A stretch of 64,000 nt of DNA from Paulinella micropora (GCA_019918135.1 WBZZ01005927.1:1-64000); one strand, 5' to 3'. Shown: positions 27,885 to 37,959, counted from the first letter of the stretch. Program-made: numbers and translations. Notes: generated by a model not told the origin, from the sequence alone.

Positions 27885-28170
27885 GCAGAGTAAAGCCCAA
27901 AAACAAGGTGTGGGGCTTTTTGTCTTTTAGGTCCTGGTCTGTGACTATGTCCATCAGAATAGCTTGTACGGTAGTTTTGTTCTCTTTGATAGTTCGCAGG
28001 ATCGGGGCAGTCTCGTTTTCGTCGATAGTCAGGCAAGTGATCTCTTTCTAATCCCGCCATCGAACCGCAGGGACCTGCGCACCGCCCGAACGTATTCGCA
28101 GCGCAGGGAACGACGCGGGGCAACCGTTATTTCTGGCGTCCTTGCCTGCAGTTCGCCCCCCTCTCTCCTC
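27885..28170 (-). pseudogene. Relic of an unknown gene
   Basis: One minus-strand frame reads KEITCLTIDENETAPILRTI, then QAILMDIVTDQDLKDKK and a stop near 27,890. An upstream, different frame reads ELQARTPEITVAPRR and on. Both look coding, but they are not continuous and have no start, so this is a remnant or a gene whose splicing I cannot resolve. Confidence 0.35.
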
Positions 28171-28480
28171 TTCCCTAACAGGAAGATTTTTCTCTTTCTT
28201 CTTTTTTCTGCCCCAAACTTGTCGCCAAATTTGCGTATGTATGCGCCTGGAATGATATAGCCAAAAAGAAATATACTCGTTCAGCCGGAGTCTCGACAAG
28301 GAGAAAGGAAAGGGAGACGCCCCTCTCCCCCTCTTAGTTCTTAGTGCAAAGATTACAATTCTGTCAGGGATTTCCAATGCCAAGTGTAACGCTTTGTCGA
28401 GCTTTAATAACAAAAATTCATACATTCATAGAAACACAAGCCGGGTTTAATTAAAAGTTTGACAGAATTTGTAATTTAAT

Positions 28481-29061
28481 TTACACGTAGATAAAACCAC
28501 CGACTGAAATCCGGGTAGTTATGCAAAGAACCAAGATGGTCTCTCCGTTGATGTCGCCGACCGTGCGCTTGGCGTTAGGTTCTCGCGGCGGACTGGCGTC
28601 TGCCGCTAGCCAGCCCCCTATGCGTAGACCTTCCATGAGATCTTGTGTAGAAGCTGTGGTGCGAGCAAGCCATCGCTCTTGGACCAGCGCGCGATTGCTA
28701 GAGCAGACAAAGGCACATGCGTGCACAAGGGCGAAGAAGGTGTGAGACAGGACCTCATAGCACCCGCAAAGGGAATTACATCACCTGGCCAGAGCTCCAA
28801 GCAGTCAGTGCGCAGCCCCAGTCCTGCGGGCTCTCGCGTCGAATCGACCGCAACGACGAGCTCCGAGCTGGACACGACTCGGGGGGGTCGAGCTCTCTTC
28901 GTGTGGGCTGGTTCTAGCGAGCGTTTCAGGGCTTGCTCCACGTCGCACAGGTAGACGTCTCGTGTCCAGCACATTTGACTCAGGCGCTCGAGCTCGTCAG
29001 CCCAGCGCTCGCCACTTCCGGCAAGAAGCTGAGTCAAAAGAACTGGGTCTAGACATGACAT
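28481..29061 (-). pseudogene. Unknown gene split over two overlapping frames
   Basis: From ATG 29,061 the first frame (to 28,618) reads MSCLDPVLLTQLLAGSGERW and contains DCLELWPGDVIPFAG, reminiscent of the PGDVI/LxF motif of NlpC/LRAT-like domains, though too short to be sure. The second frame (to 28,481) reads ERWLARTTASTQDLMEGLRI and ends GETILVLCITTRISVGGFIYV-like sequence. Both halves look coding, so the gene is either broken or carries a sequence error. No function is assigned. Confidence 0.45.
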
Positions 29062-29109
29062 GAACACCAGTGTGTACCCCCCCCCCCTCCTCCCCTACAT
29101 TTGCACTGT

Positions 29110-29330
29110 TTCTATTTTTTTCATCTTGTAGACCTTTGCTGAGCGACGACGTAGCCAGCGAGAGCATTGAGCGTTGGCGGGCCGTCCCCAGATTGCACAA
29201 TATACGATCTTGAACGTTTTGCTTGTCCCAGAACCAAAGCAGGAGCATGCAGCGGTTCTGAAATTCCCTGCACTGTCTTTTGCTAGCCGACTCTTCCACC
29301 ACCGAACACAATGCGTTTACTGCAAGATAA
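29110..29330 (-). other. Open stretch beside the tandem array, possible gene relic
   Basis: The minus strand reads VEESASKRQCREFQNRCMLL and FWDKQNVQDRILCNLG without a start of its own. A second minus frame is also partly open. It adjoins the 65-base array, which may have replaced its 5' end. Confidence 0.2.
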
Positions 29331-29354
29331 CGACACCAAATCCCAGACACACAA

Positions 29355-30925
29355 AAATCGAAAACACGAGATTGAAACACGAAATCAAGACCAAGCCACG
29401 ACATGAGAAATCTGCGCACAGAGCCAAAACACGAAATCGAAACACGAAATCGCGACCAAGTAACGAAACGAGAAATCTGCACACAGAACGAAAACACGAA
29501 ATCGAAACACAAAAGTCACGACCAAGCAACGAAACGAGAAATCTGTGCACAGAACGCAAACACAAAATCGAAACATGAAATCACGACCAAACAACGAAAC
29601 GAGAAATCTACGCACAGAACGAAAACACGAAATCGAAACACGAAAATCACGACCAAGCAACGAAACGAAAAATCTGCGCACAGAGCCAAAACACGAAATC
29701 GAAACACGAAATCGCGACCAAGTAACGAAACGAGAAATCTGCACACAGAACGAAAACACGAAATCGAAACACAAAAGTCACGACCAAGCAACGAAACGAG
29801 AAATCTGTGCACAGAACACAAACACGAAATCGAAACATGAAATCACGACCAAGCAACGAAACGAGAAATCTGCGCACAGAGCCAAAACACGAAATCGAAA
29901 CACGAAATCAAGACCAAGTAACGAAACGAGAAATCTGTGCACAGAATGAAAACACGAAATCAAGACCAAGCCACGACACGAGGAATCTGTGCACAAAACG
30001 AAAACACGAAATCACGACCAAGCCACGACACGAGGAATCTGTGCACAGAGCGAAAACACGAAATCGAAACACGAAATCAAGACCAAGCCACGAAACGAGA
30101 AGTCTGTGCACAGAACAAAAACACGAAATCGAAACGTGACATCACGACCGAGCAACGAAACGAGAAATCTGTGCACAGAACGAAACTACGAAATCGAAAC
30201 ACGAAATCGCGACGAAGCAACGAAACGAGAAATCTGCACAGAACGCAAACACGAAATCGAAACATGAAATCACGACCAAACAACGAAACGAGAAATCTGC
30301 GCACAAAACGAAAACACAAAATCAAAACACGAAATCACGACCAAGCAACGAAACGAGAAATCTGTGCACAGAACGAAAACACGAAATCGAAACGTGAAAT
30401 CAGGACCAAGCCACGACACGAGAAATCTGCGCACAAAACGAAAACAGAAAATCAAAACACAAAATCACAACCAAGCAAGGAAACGAGAAATCTGCGCACA
30501 GAACGAAAACACGAAATCGAAACACGAAACCACGACCAAACCATGAAACGAGGAATCTGTGCACAAAACAAAAACACGAAATCACAACCAAGCCACGACA
30601 CGAGAAATCTGTGCACAAAACGAAAACACGAAATCGAAACACGAAATCACAACCAAGCCACGACACGAGAAATCTGCGCACAGAGCCAAAACACGAAATC
30701 AAAACAGAAAATCACAACCAAGCCACGACACGAAAAATCTGCGCACAAAACGAAAACACGAAATCGAAACATGAAATCACGACAAAGCAACGACACGAGA
30801 AATCTGTGCACAGAACGAAACACACGAAATCAATATACGAAATCAAAACAAGAAGCCAGGACAGGAATCAACACAGGAAGTCTGAGACCCCAACAAAAAG
30901 AATGACAACACAAGACGAAATCTAG
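29355..30925 (+). repeat. Tandem array of about 24 units of 65-66 bases
   Basis: The unit reads AACACGAAATCGAAACACG, AAATCACGACCAAGCAACG, AAACGAGAAATCTGTGCACAG. Most periods measure 65 or 66 bases; some units are about 14 bases shorter because one ACACGAAATCGAA subunit is missing, so the unit itself arose from a shorter repeat. It lacks stops in several frames on both strands, giving incidental open frames of up to 322 codons. It is A-rich on the plus strand (nearly no T runs), a strong strand skew. Confidence 0.9.
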
Positions 30926-31092
30926 ATACAAAATTAAAACGCACAGACCACAAAACAAGCACTTCAAGGGCTTTGCTCGAGCACAACTTCCTCTCGATTA
31001 AAAAAAATAATAAAGAAGAAAAAATGACAATGTTATTTGGCAAGGAAATCCACCGCAAAAATACCGTCGTACAAAAATCTGGTACAGATTGT

Positions 31093-31545
31093 TCAAGTGT
31101 GACGCGGGCTCGACCCGACGTTACCTTTTGAAAAAAGCTTTTCCGGGGCGATCCCATGTGCAGACTCCTTTGCGAAATGACACTCCCTTAAAATTGCAAC
31201 GCCTAAGCAGTGCCTGAGAATTCGCTGCAACGTATTCGCCTCTAATATGAGGGCTTTTGCTTCTGCAGTTTGGAAGGCCTAAGCAAAGAAAAAAAAGTTC
31301 TGCAATAAAAAAAAAACGTACTTGGCTGTGCTAGCTTAGCATATGCTTCGCAAAATATGATTGTACCTCCAAGAGTTGGTTGGCGTTAAGATCCAACGCG
31401 CCAATGACCAGCCTCTTCACTAGCAAAACATGCAAGTCAAGTCATAAAAAAGCTCGCAGCAAGAGCAAGGATGTGTTGTGAGCTTACAGGGATAGCTAGT
31501 CTTGATGACGGAGGTTTCTTTTGTAGCCGTTGGAGGGTTTTGCAT
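31093..31545 (-). CDS. Unknown 98-aa protein encoded by three exons
   Basis: Exon 1 is 31,488-31,545 (ATG at 31,545, MQNPPTATKETSVIKTSYP), exon 2 is 31,367-31,419, and exon 3 is 31,093-31,278 with its stop at 31,093-31,095. Intron 1 (31,420-31,487, 68 bases) runs from GTAAGC to TTTTGCTAG. Intron 2 (31,279-31,366, 88 bases) runs from GTACAA to a long T tract and TTTGCTTAG. Phases match exactly, giving the continuous helical sequence LKRLVIGALDLNANQLLEAF, then QTAEAKALILEANTLQRILR. Each intron also contains stops in frame. This is the clearest evidence for spliceosomal introns in the window. I do not recognise the family. Confidence 0.6.
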
Positions 31546-31836
31546 AAGTTGCTCTCTCTTTGAGAGACCGCACGGCGCCCTTTGCTTTTAGTGTGTGTCT
31601 GCCCCTTTTTTGTGTGCTGTGCACAAAGGAAGCAAGCCCCCCCCCCTCCCCCCAAAAAAAACGGCTCGCTTCATGTTCTTGCTTTTGCTTGCAAGACGGA
31701 TCTTGTATCATTCATTGAGAACAATGCACTGGAACTGGTTTGAAAATACACTTCTTGCAAGTACTTATCTGTGAGAGCTCGGGGGGGCGGCCTCCTTTGA
31801 GTGTGTTCGCACAAAAAAGCCTTACGCACTTTGTTC

Positions 31837-33465
31837 ATGAGGCAACGCAGACGCGCTGTAGCAAAGCACATGCTGCCATCGTCGACGGCCGAGGGGGAGG
31901 CTGAGGATGCGTCCCGGGCTAGAGCGCGCCGTGCTGCCAATCGCATGGCTGCACGAGATCACGTCCTCCTAGCAGTTACGCAGCGAGGGCGCAAGATCCG
32001 CAGCCGCCCTTTCACGGTGTCGAACTTGACCCCTGCCTTACAAACGCCCGGGGCGCAGCGTGGGCGACGACGACGCTGTGGCACCGTTCCCTTGCCGACG
32101 AAGAAGGGCGACGCTCAGACGGAGAGCTCCGGGCTAGCAACTTCCGCAGAGCGCGCGCGTCTTGCTAGCCCCGAGCCGCACTCGGGTGACGACGACGACG
32201 ACGACAAAGAATTGGGTGGTCAGGAAAGTTTGAAAGGTGCGCACGAGGTGGAGATGCAAGTGGAGGGTGTGCAGGGTGAAGAGCCAGCTCTCTCACGGGT
32301 CGGGGACGAAATTAAGGGCGAGGGAGTAGAGCTGCAGCCAGGCGTGGCCTCGCCGTCCTTTAAATTGCGTACGCCCTGCGGCCTGGACGACGAGTGCGCA
32401 CAAGAAGACGATCACGCCCAAGCGCCTCTGCCCGATCTCCCCCAAGGTCAGGAATCAGGTGCAGCTCTGCTGAAGTTGCTGGCGGACTCGGCGACGCGCT
32501 CCCCTGTGTATTCCCCCAGCTCTCCAACCGCCGACTGCAGCCTCGCCAAACCTCTGGAGAAGAAGCAGTACGACTGGGACAAGATTGCGCAGGCCACGGA
32601 AGCAAAGTGCCCCGGCTGCCTTCTGCGCATAGCGGCAGACGGCTGCCACCGCTGCGTCAGCTGCGACCGTGCCACCCACCCGTTTGACGCCTGCTCACTG
32701 GCCATCGGCGAGGAGGGCCACGGGCAGGCGCGCATGTGTCTGCCTTGCAACCAGGTTCAGCACGCCGAGGCCAAACACCAGCGCCAGCAGCACCAACAAA
32801 AGCAACAACAGCCGCAGCAGCAGCAGCGCCCGCCCGCGGCCCCGCGCCAGTCTTTGCGCTTCAACGCTCTACAGGGAGCCTTACCCAATTTGTACAAGGC
32901 TGAGGTCAACCAGGCCCGCCTCGTCCTGGAGCAAGGAAAGTCTCTGTCCTCTCGCCGGATCTGGCGCGCCTCCGAGAAGAAGTGGCTTTGCTTGCGCAAG
33001 TCCTGCCTGCGAGCCAACGAATACGTCATACTCCCAGACGGGAAGGAGCAGCCGTGCCAGAACTGCGGCACGCCCATGCAGTACTGCAGGAGTCTGGACC
33101 CCACGGGCTACAAGTGGGGGGCGACTCGCTACACCTGCGCTACTTACGGTTGCAAGGCGGTGGCGACTACCTTCTGCATGCCCAGCTGGGAGTGCTTTTG
33201 CAGCGCCTGCGGCGTGGTGGAGCTGCAAGCCGCCGCTGCTTACATCAACAGCCCATGCGTCGTCTGTGACCAGACCAGCGTCAGGCTCAGCGGAGATCTA
33301 CTGGTGCCCCTTTGCTCTGATTGCCCCGTGCCCGTGCCCGACTCGGAGAGGCTGAAAGCGGCTGAACCTCGTGCCCCCTCTCAGCCCAGCACACGCGCAG
33401 GCAAAGAAGAAGAAGAAGTAGAAGAAGAAGAGCTCCAGGAGGATGACAACACGGACTCCGATTAA
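31837..33465 (+). CDS. Multi-zinc-cluster protein with poly-Gln tract, 542 aa
   Basis: The ATG at 31,837 (MRQRRRAVAKHMLPSS) is the first in the frame. The N-terminus holds a basic stretch (ARARRAANRMAARDH) loosely like a bZIP basic region, then an acidic run (DDDDDDKE). Residues 258-305 form a Cys/His cluster (CPGCLLRIAADGCHRCVSCD, then MCLPC) of RING/PHD-like spacing. Residues about 325-345 are Gln-rich. Residues 385-495 form a second cluster (CLRKSCL, CQNCGTPMQYC, CATYGC, CFCSACG, CVVCDQ, CSDCP), probably several zinc ribbons. The tail is acidic. A role in DNA or protein binding is likely by analogy. A decayed paralogue lies at 38,310-39,401. Confidence 0.75.
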   Translation: MRQRRRAVAKHMLPSSTAEGEAEDASRARARRAANRMAARDHVLLAVTQRGRKIRSRPFTVSNLTPALQTPGAQRGRRRRCGTVPLPTKKGDAQTESSGLATSAERARLASPEPHSGDDDDDDKELGGQESLKGAHEVEMQVEGVQGEEPALSRVGDEIKGEGVELQPGVASPSFKLRTPCGLDDECAQEDDHAQAPLPDLPQGQESGAALLKLLADSATRSPVYSPSSPTADCSLAKPLEKKQYDWDKIAQATEAKCPGCLLRIAADGCHRCVSCDRATHPFDACSLAIGEEGHGQARMCLPCNQVQHAEAKHQRQQHQQKQQQPQQQQRPPAAPRQSLRFNALQGALPNLYKAEVNQARLVLEQGKSLSSRRIWRASEKKWLCLRKSCLRANEYVILPDGKEQPCQNCGTPMQYCRSLDPTGYKWGATRYTCATYGCKAVATTFCMPSWECFCSACGVVELQAAAAYINSPCVVCDQTSVRLSGDLLVPLCSDCPVPVPDSERLKAAEPRAPSQPSTRAGKEEEEVEEEELQEDDNTDSD

Positions 33466-33579
33466 AGTGGGGTGTTACTAGAAAAGTAAAAGAAACTCCT
33501 TTTTTGAAAAAAATACAAGCTGTGCTGCGCGTGACTCGTTGCCCGCCGTGTTTTTTCGGGGTGCTATCTACGGCTATTT

Positions 33580-33960
33580 GTGCGCTGAGAATGTACAAAA
33601 AAGAAATAATAATAAAAAAATCACTGACAAAGTTCTAATCTTGGCACTGAAAACTTAAAAGACTGTCGGATGTAAGTAAAAGGAAGGCAGGATCACTGCC
33701 ATAGTCGTCTTTTAAAGGTGCTCACTAGTTCCAAACTGTTAGTCCTCCGGTGCCAAGTCTGGGACTGTCGGAATTTAATTCAGCGTAAATTGTACTTTTT
33801 CAGCGCGCCCCTTCCCTGTCCCCCTCCTTCCCTCTCCCCGCTGCTCCTTCTTCTCAGGCGAGCGCACGAGGGGGGGGGGGGGAGGGTTTTGCTCTTTATC
33901 TAAAGCCACAAATTTAACCTGGTCCTTTTTTCTCCCTCTTTTAGTTCTCAATGCCAAAAC
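33580..33960. repeat. Dispersed repeat pair downstream of the zinc-cluster gene
   Basis: GTGCGCTGAGAATGTACAAAA with AATAATAAA and CTGACAAAGTTCTAATCTTG lies at 33,580-33,650, and a forward 290-base unit core at 33,740-33,890. These are members of the window-wide families. Confidence 0.65.
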
Positions 33961-34120
33961 TAAAACTTTGTCAAGATGGAGGGCAAAGACAAATCGTGTT
34001 TCTTCCTTCCTGCCTCTGCCCTCTCCCGCTCCTTGTTTTCAGTGCCAGGTGTAAGGCTGTCAAGCTTTGTTGCACATTCTGCTACAAAAATAGAACGAGC
34101 TTTGCATTTTTACAGAAAAT

Positions 34121-34336
34121 ATGTTAAACCGATCGCAGGCCAACATGGCAGTCCAGACTCAGCAAAGAGTCGGAAGCGAAGTTTTCACAACCCATCCCCT
34201 TGCCACTTTTCCAGTGTGCGGGCCGGCTGGTCCGATTGTCAACAAAAATACGGTTAGCGCGTGGTCACGCAAAATTCACCTGGTCAGGCGCAGAGTCCGA
34301 TTTTTTTTTTGCTTGGCTATAACGTGTGATTTTTAA
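34121..34336 (+). CDS. Small open frame, 71 aa, doubtful
   Basis: The ATG at 34,121 opens MLNRSQANMAVQTQQRVGSE. The sequence is free of repeats and balanced in composition, with a basic end (SRKIHLVRRRVRFFF), but there is no homologue I know and the flanks are repeats. It could be a relic. Confidence 0.25.
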   Translation: MLNRSQANMAVQTQQRVGSEVFTTHPLATFPVCGPAGPIVNKNTVSAWSRKIHLVRRRVRFFFCLAITCDF

Positions 34337-34372
34337 TTAATAACCATACTTGAGCGCGGGCGGGCGGAAAAG

Positions 34373-35260
34373 CTAGGCCTCACAAACTTGCAACTCGACC
34401 CGCAGGTACTTGCCAGGAATCCCGAGCCCCTCAAAGTAGGCCAGCGCATCCGAATCTCCGTGGCGGGCCTTGGCTAGCGCTGCACATCTCTCGTCGTATT
34501 CTGCCGTCCCCGGGCGCACCAAGCCGCTCGGCTCGTCGAGCGTGTACAGATACATGTCTGCCCCTAGCACATCTTGCGCCAAGGTGGCTTCAAGCTCTGA
34601 TTCGCGTTGCAACTCGTCGCCCAACGCCCAGCGGTTCTTGGCCACGAGGTAGATAAACAAGTGCCCAAGCGGAAGCTGGGTGGAATTAAATGTGTTGGCG
34701 GGCAGGCGTTGGCAGATTACCTGACTCACTGCACTGTGCACTCGAGATCCATTCACCGCCGCAAACAGCGCCTTGAGCCGTGCATCGTCATCCAGGCGTA
34801 GGACTTGGCGTGCCGAATCGCGCAGGGCCTCAAGGGCCTCCTGGTTGGCTTGGGACGCCACGATGGCTGCTACCTTCTTGTCTACTTCCCCGCTCTCCGC
34901 GTCGGGTGCTGGGGCATGCTTGCGTATATACTCGTCTCGCACCTGCTTGGCGTGGTTGGTCAGCGACCGCGCCAGCTTCTCGCCCAAGACACGCGCGTGC
35001 TCCACCATTAGGAACAGGAAGGCAGCATCACCTTTGCACGTAGAGCCAGGGGGGTACTGCGCGCTCTCGGGGGCCGCGTCGGGCGCAGGAGAGGCGGCCA
35101 GCAACAGTCGTCGACGCTTGCACGACTCGTTCTGCTCCTCGAGTCGCGCAATGCGCACTTCATGGGCCAGGATGACTTGATACTGCGCCAGCCGGCCTGC
35201 CTGCTCGGAAATGATTCTTTCTTTATCTACCAACTGTGCCTCTGACTCCCTCACGAGCAA
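34373..35260 (-). CDS. C-terminal part of a Bro-like family protein, 295 codons
   Basis: The frame begins with a coiled-coil segment (ERIISEQAGRLAQYQVILAH), then an Ala/Pro linker, then a helical domain (VSQVICQRLPANTFNSTQ, ATLAQDVLGADMYLYTLDEP). It overlaps the end of the Bro-like frame at 35,223-35,603 in another frame. No independent ATG context or promoter is evident. The most economical reading is that both frames once formed one gene. A decayed copy of its 3' end lies at 35,805-36,085. Confidence 0.5.
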   Translation of the reverse strand: MLVRESEAQLVDKERIISEQAGRLAQYQVILAHEVRIARLEEQNESCKRRRLLLAASPAPDAAPESAQYPPGSTCKGDAAFLFLMVEHARVLGEKLARSLTNHAKQVRDEYIRKHAPAPDAESGEVDKKVAAIVASQANQEALEALRDSARQVLRLDDDARLKALFAAVNGSRVHSAVSQVICQRLPANTFNSTQLPLGHLFIYLVAKNRWALGDELQRESELEATLAQDVLGADMYLYTLDEPSGLVRPGTAEYDERCAALAKARHGDSDALAYFEGLGIPGKYLRVELQVCEA

Positions 35261-35603
35261 GTATTGGGACAGACAGGCCGGCCCGCGCGGTTTTGAGCGG
35301 AAAAATGAAGTATTTCACGGGAAAATGGGAGGAGGCACCTTTTTGGTGCTCACTCTTCTTTTTCTCCCGAGACCACTTATTTCTCGCATAATTTTCGTCA
35401 CAGCCCAAAATAGCGCTAATGGCATCTGTAACCGAGTAGAAATTGTCGGCAGTTTTTCGTACAGAGCGTAACTCATTACTTTGGATGCCCATGAGGACCT
35501 TATTCTCTAGGAGCGCGTCATTCTTGTCTCGGGTGTCACCAATCCGAATGGCTACCGGAGCAACTTGGCCAGAAACAAGAGCCATGGCTTGCTGCGCGCT
35601 CAT
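35223..35603 (-). CDS. Bro-like N-terminal domain, 126 aa
   Basis: The ATG at 35,603 opens MSAQQAMALVSGQVAPVAIR. The domain NFYSVTDAISAILGCDENYA is a clear paralogue of NLYSITDAISVFLGCADDHA in the gene at 36,247-37,902, and the first seven residues and upstream flank are shared too. The pattern (short strand, ITDAI helix, WKREKKK) recalls Bro-N/KilA-N type DNA-binding domains of large DNA viruses; that assignment is by resemblance only. The frame diverges from its paralogue after residue 105. Confidence 0.55.
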   Translation of the reverse strand: MSAQQAMALVSGQVAPVAIRIGDTRDKNDALLENKVLMGIQSNELRSVRKTADNFYSVTDAISAILGCDENYARNKWSREKKKSEHQKGASSHFPVKYFIFPLKTARAGLSVPILAREGVRGTVGR

Positions 35604-35804
35604 GCGGAGTTTTGTGAGTATATGTTTGTGTATGTATCACGTAGCGCACCACAAGTTATTACATTTTCTCTACCTCCCCTCTCCCCCCGCCCGCAACACA
35701 CAGCGAGAGGAGAGGGGGAAAAGCATGGGCAGGGAGGGGGGGGGGATACCCCCCCCACCTCAGCTCGTGCGAATCAACCCCCTCCCCCAGTGACAGTTAA
35801 GCTA

Positions 35805-36085
35805 AGCCTCACAAAACTTGCAACTCGACCCGCAGGTAATTGCCAGGAATCCCGAGCCCCTCAAAGTAGGCCCGCCGCGGAGATTCTAGGCCAGCGCATC
35901 CGAAATTCCGTGGCGGACCTTGGCTGTATCAGCACCACGCGCAAGTACGGCTCAGCCGACAAGCGCGCACTCTTTTGCAGATTTCAGCTCGGATTCTCGT
36001 TGCAACTCGTCGCCCAGCGCCCAGCGTTTCTTGGTGACGAGTTACAAGAACAAGTGCCCAAGCGGGAACTGGATGGAGGAGGGGG
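35805..36085 (-). pseudogene. Decayed copy of the 3' end of the 34,373 gene
   Basis: CTTGCAACTCGACCCGCAGG and AGGAATCCCGAGCCCCTCAA recur from 34,386 onwards, followed by blocks matching 34,440 and 34,600-34,685 with pieces missing and foreign bases between. It is clearly a broken duplicate. Confidence 0.8.
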
Positions 36086-36246
36086 GGCATCGAACACATA
36101 GCGTATTCGTCCCCAAATATCAAGTGACAAATCGAGCTTTAATTTAAAACTTACAGCAAGGATTTCTCTTGTTGCTAAGATTAGCAACGGAGCCGCGACA
36201 TGGGAATACAAAAAGAATCCCTAGCATAGCCAATGCCTTTTTTTCT

Positions 36247-37902
36247 TCACCACATGTCAAGGTCATCCAATAACATCTTGTTGAGTACTTTCTTGCGCAC
36301 GTACTGCGCAAAGAGCAACGCATGACGTGCGGCCGCGAGGGAAATGTACTGCGCCTTACACGCAGTCCACCACCCAGAAAATTCCGAATTAAACACGGCA
36401 GGCATGATGGCATAGTTGCGGGGGTGGTCTAGCCCACCGACAGAGGCAGGGATGATGTGGTCAATGTGCCACGCCAATTTCCGTCGGCCCTTGGCATCAA
36501 AATAATCGCGCAGCAAGAGATTCTTCTTGTTTTTCTTGACCCACTGGCGCACACGATCTCGTGACATGAAGTGTTTGGTATTAGTGAGCGGCTTTACGAA
36601 ACCAAGGTAAAGCGGGGGAACGCCAATCTCCGACTTTTTGTACAGCGATTTCATCTTGCTCATGATCGCCCGGAGGACGCGTTTGCCTTGTGGGTTCGAA
36701 ATGTCATCTGCTTCCCAGCTGTGCAGGTCATGTTTGCTCATCCCGTGGGCCTTCATCACGTCTTGTCCCGCACCGTCCCCTTGTATCGCTTGCTTAGGTA
36801 CGACCGCATCCATCTTGCGGCGCTTGGGTGTGCTTTCCATATCTTCTGCTCTGCGGCGCTTGGGTGCCGCATGCTCCTCCGGAGTGCTTGCAACTGGTTG
36901 CTTGCACGTTGCTGCGACGGCCTTGCTTGCGTCTGGGTTGGCTGCAGGTTGTGCGGAGGCCTGGACTGCTTGGGGCTGGCGCGCCTCAGACATAGGGAGC
37001 TGGGGTACAATCGATGCATCCGACGCCAACTCGGCGGGCTGGGCTGGCTGTGCGTGCACGTGTGCCTGCAGACTTATGCCTGGCTGAGCCGCCCCCGAAA
37101 TCCCCAGGGCTTGTTGTTTGTCTATCTCTGCAATTTTAGCAATATACATGTCCATGATCTGGTGCATTTCTTCTTTGCTTGTTTCATTTGAGCGCAGAAA
37201 CTCTTTCGTGTAGGTAGCTATTGATTTTGGTGCGTGCAATGACACGTCTGGGGGCCCAGATGCTGTTGACTCTGTTTGCACTGGCGTGGCTTCGGGGGTT
37301 GGTTCCGGTGCCGGAAGCAGCTTGGCTCGCTTGGCAGGGAGCTTGGTCGACGAATCGGATGCAAGTAACTCCTTGCGCTTGTGCATCAATTGTTTCATGT
37401 CCTTCCCAGACTCCCATACCTGCCGGCGCAGCGGCAACGCCGATTCCAGTGCTGCACACCCCAACACGGCGCGATGTGCCAGGTTTGATATTTCCTTGTT
37501 CAGTTCGCGGGATCTTGTATTGTTAAACGAGCTAAGCACGGTTAGGACGTCTTGCAGTTGGAGACAAGGAACCGCTCGAGAATCACCTGCGACTGTCTCC
37601 TTCTTCATTACACCAGTCTTGTATGCAAAAGTAAAATACTTGATGCAGAGGTTCTCATTCTTTTTTTTCTCTCGCTTCCACTTAACCCGTGCATGATCGT
37701 CAGCACAACCCAGGAAAACCGAAATTGCATCGGTAATGGAATATAAATTGCCGGGTGCTTGTCTTATAGTAGACAGTTCTTCTTTGGTGAGCCCCATGAG
37801 AATCTTATTCTCTTGCACCACATCTGCCGGGTTGCTAACTGGTGCTTCGGCCACGGAACCCGTGGCATGCTCCGTACAAATCATGGCTTGCTGCGCGCTC
37901 AT
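36247..37902 (-). CDS. Bro-like domain plus HNH endonuclease, 551 aa
   Basis: The ATG at 37,902 opens MSAQQAMICTEHATGSVAEA, as in the paralogue at 35,603. Residues about 35-150 form the Bro-like domain (NLYSITDAISVFLGC..WKREKKK..PCLQLQDVLTVLSSF). Residues 150-340 are low complexity with Ala/Gln/Pro-rich segments. A bipartite nuclear-localisation-like signal (KRRRAEDMESTPKRRKMD) lies near 350. Residues about 475-512 contain an HNH motif (WHIDHIIPASVGGLDHPRNY, then NSEF), with the DH, the central Asn and the spacing intact. HNH proteins of this kind cut DNA and are common in giant viruses and their homing elements. The target here is unknown. Confidence 0.75.
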   Translation of the reverse strand: MSAQQAMICTEHATGSVAEAPVSNPADVVQENKILMGLTKEELSTIRQAPGNLYSITDAISVFLGCADDHARVKWKREKKKNENLCIKYFTFAYKTGVMKKETVAGDSRAVPCLQLQDVLTVLSSFNNTRSRELNKEISNLAHRAVLGCAALESALPLRRQVWESGKDMKQLMHKRKELLASDSSTKLPAKRAKLLPAPEPTPEATPVQTESTASGPPDVSLHAPKSIATYTKEFLRSNETSKEEMHQIMDMYIAKIAEIDKQQALGISGAAQPGISLQAHVHAQPAQPAELASDASIVPQLPMSEARQPQAVQASAQPAANPDASKAVAATCKQPVASTPEEHAAPKRRRAEDMESTPKRRKMDAVVPKQAIQGDGAGQDVMKAHGMSKHDLHSWEADDISNPQGKRVLRAIMSKMKSLYKKSEIGVPPLYLGFVKPLTNTKHFMSRDRVRQWVKKNKKNLLLRDYFDAKGRRKLAWHIDHIIPASVGGLDHPRNYAIMPAVFNSEFSGWWTACKAQYISLAAARHALLFAQYVRKKVLNKMLLDDLDMW

Positions 37903-37959
37903 GCGGAGTTTACAATTTGTATGTTTGTGCAAGCGTGTACGCGGCGCACTACCAGGGGT

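Noticed and set aside
29355-30925. Long open frames (up to 322 codons) on both strands
   Set aside because: They exist because the 65-base unit lacks stops in several frames; unit length is not a constant multiple of three and frames are open on both strands at once.
29355-30925. CRISPR array
   Set aside because: There are no unique spacers; adjacent units are all variants of one sequence and no cas genes are present.
31837-32000. bZIP transcription-factor call
   Set aside because: The basic stretch ARARRAANRMAARD resembles a bZIP basic region, but no leucine zipper follows at the right spacing.
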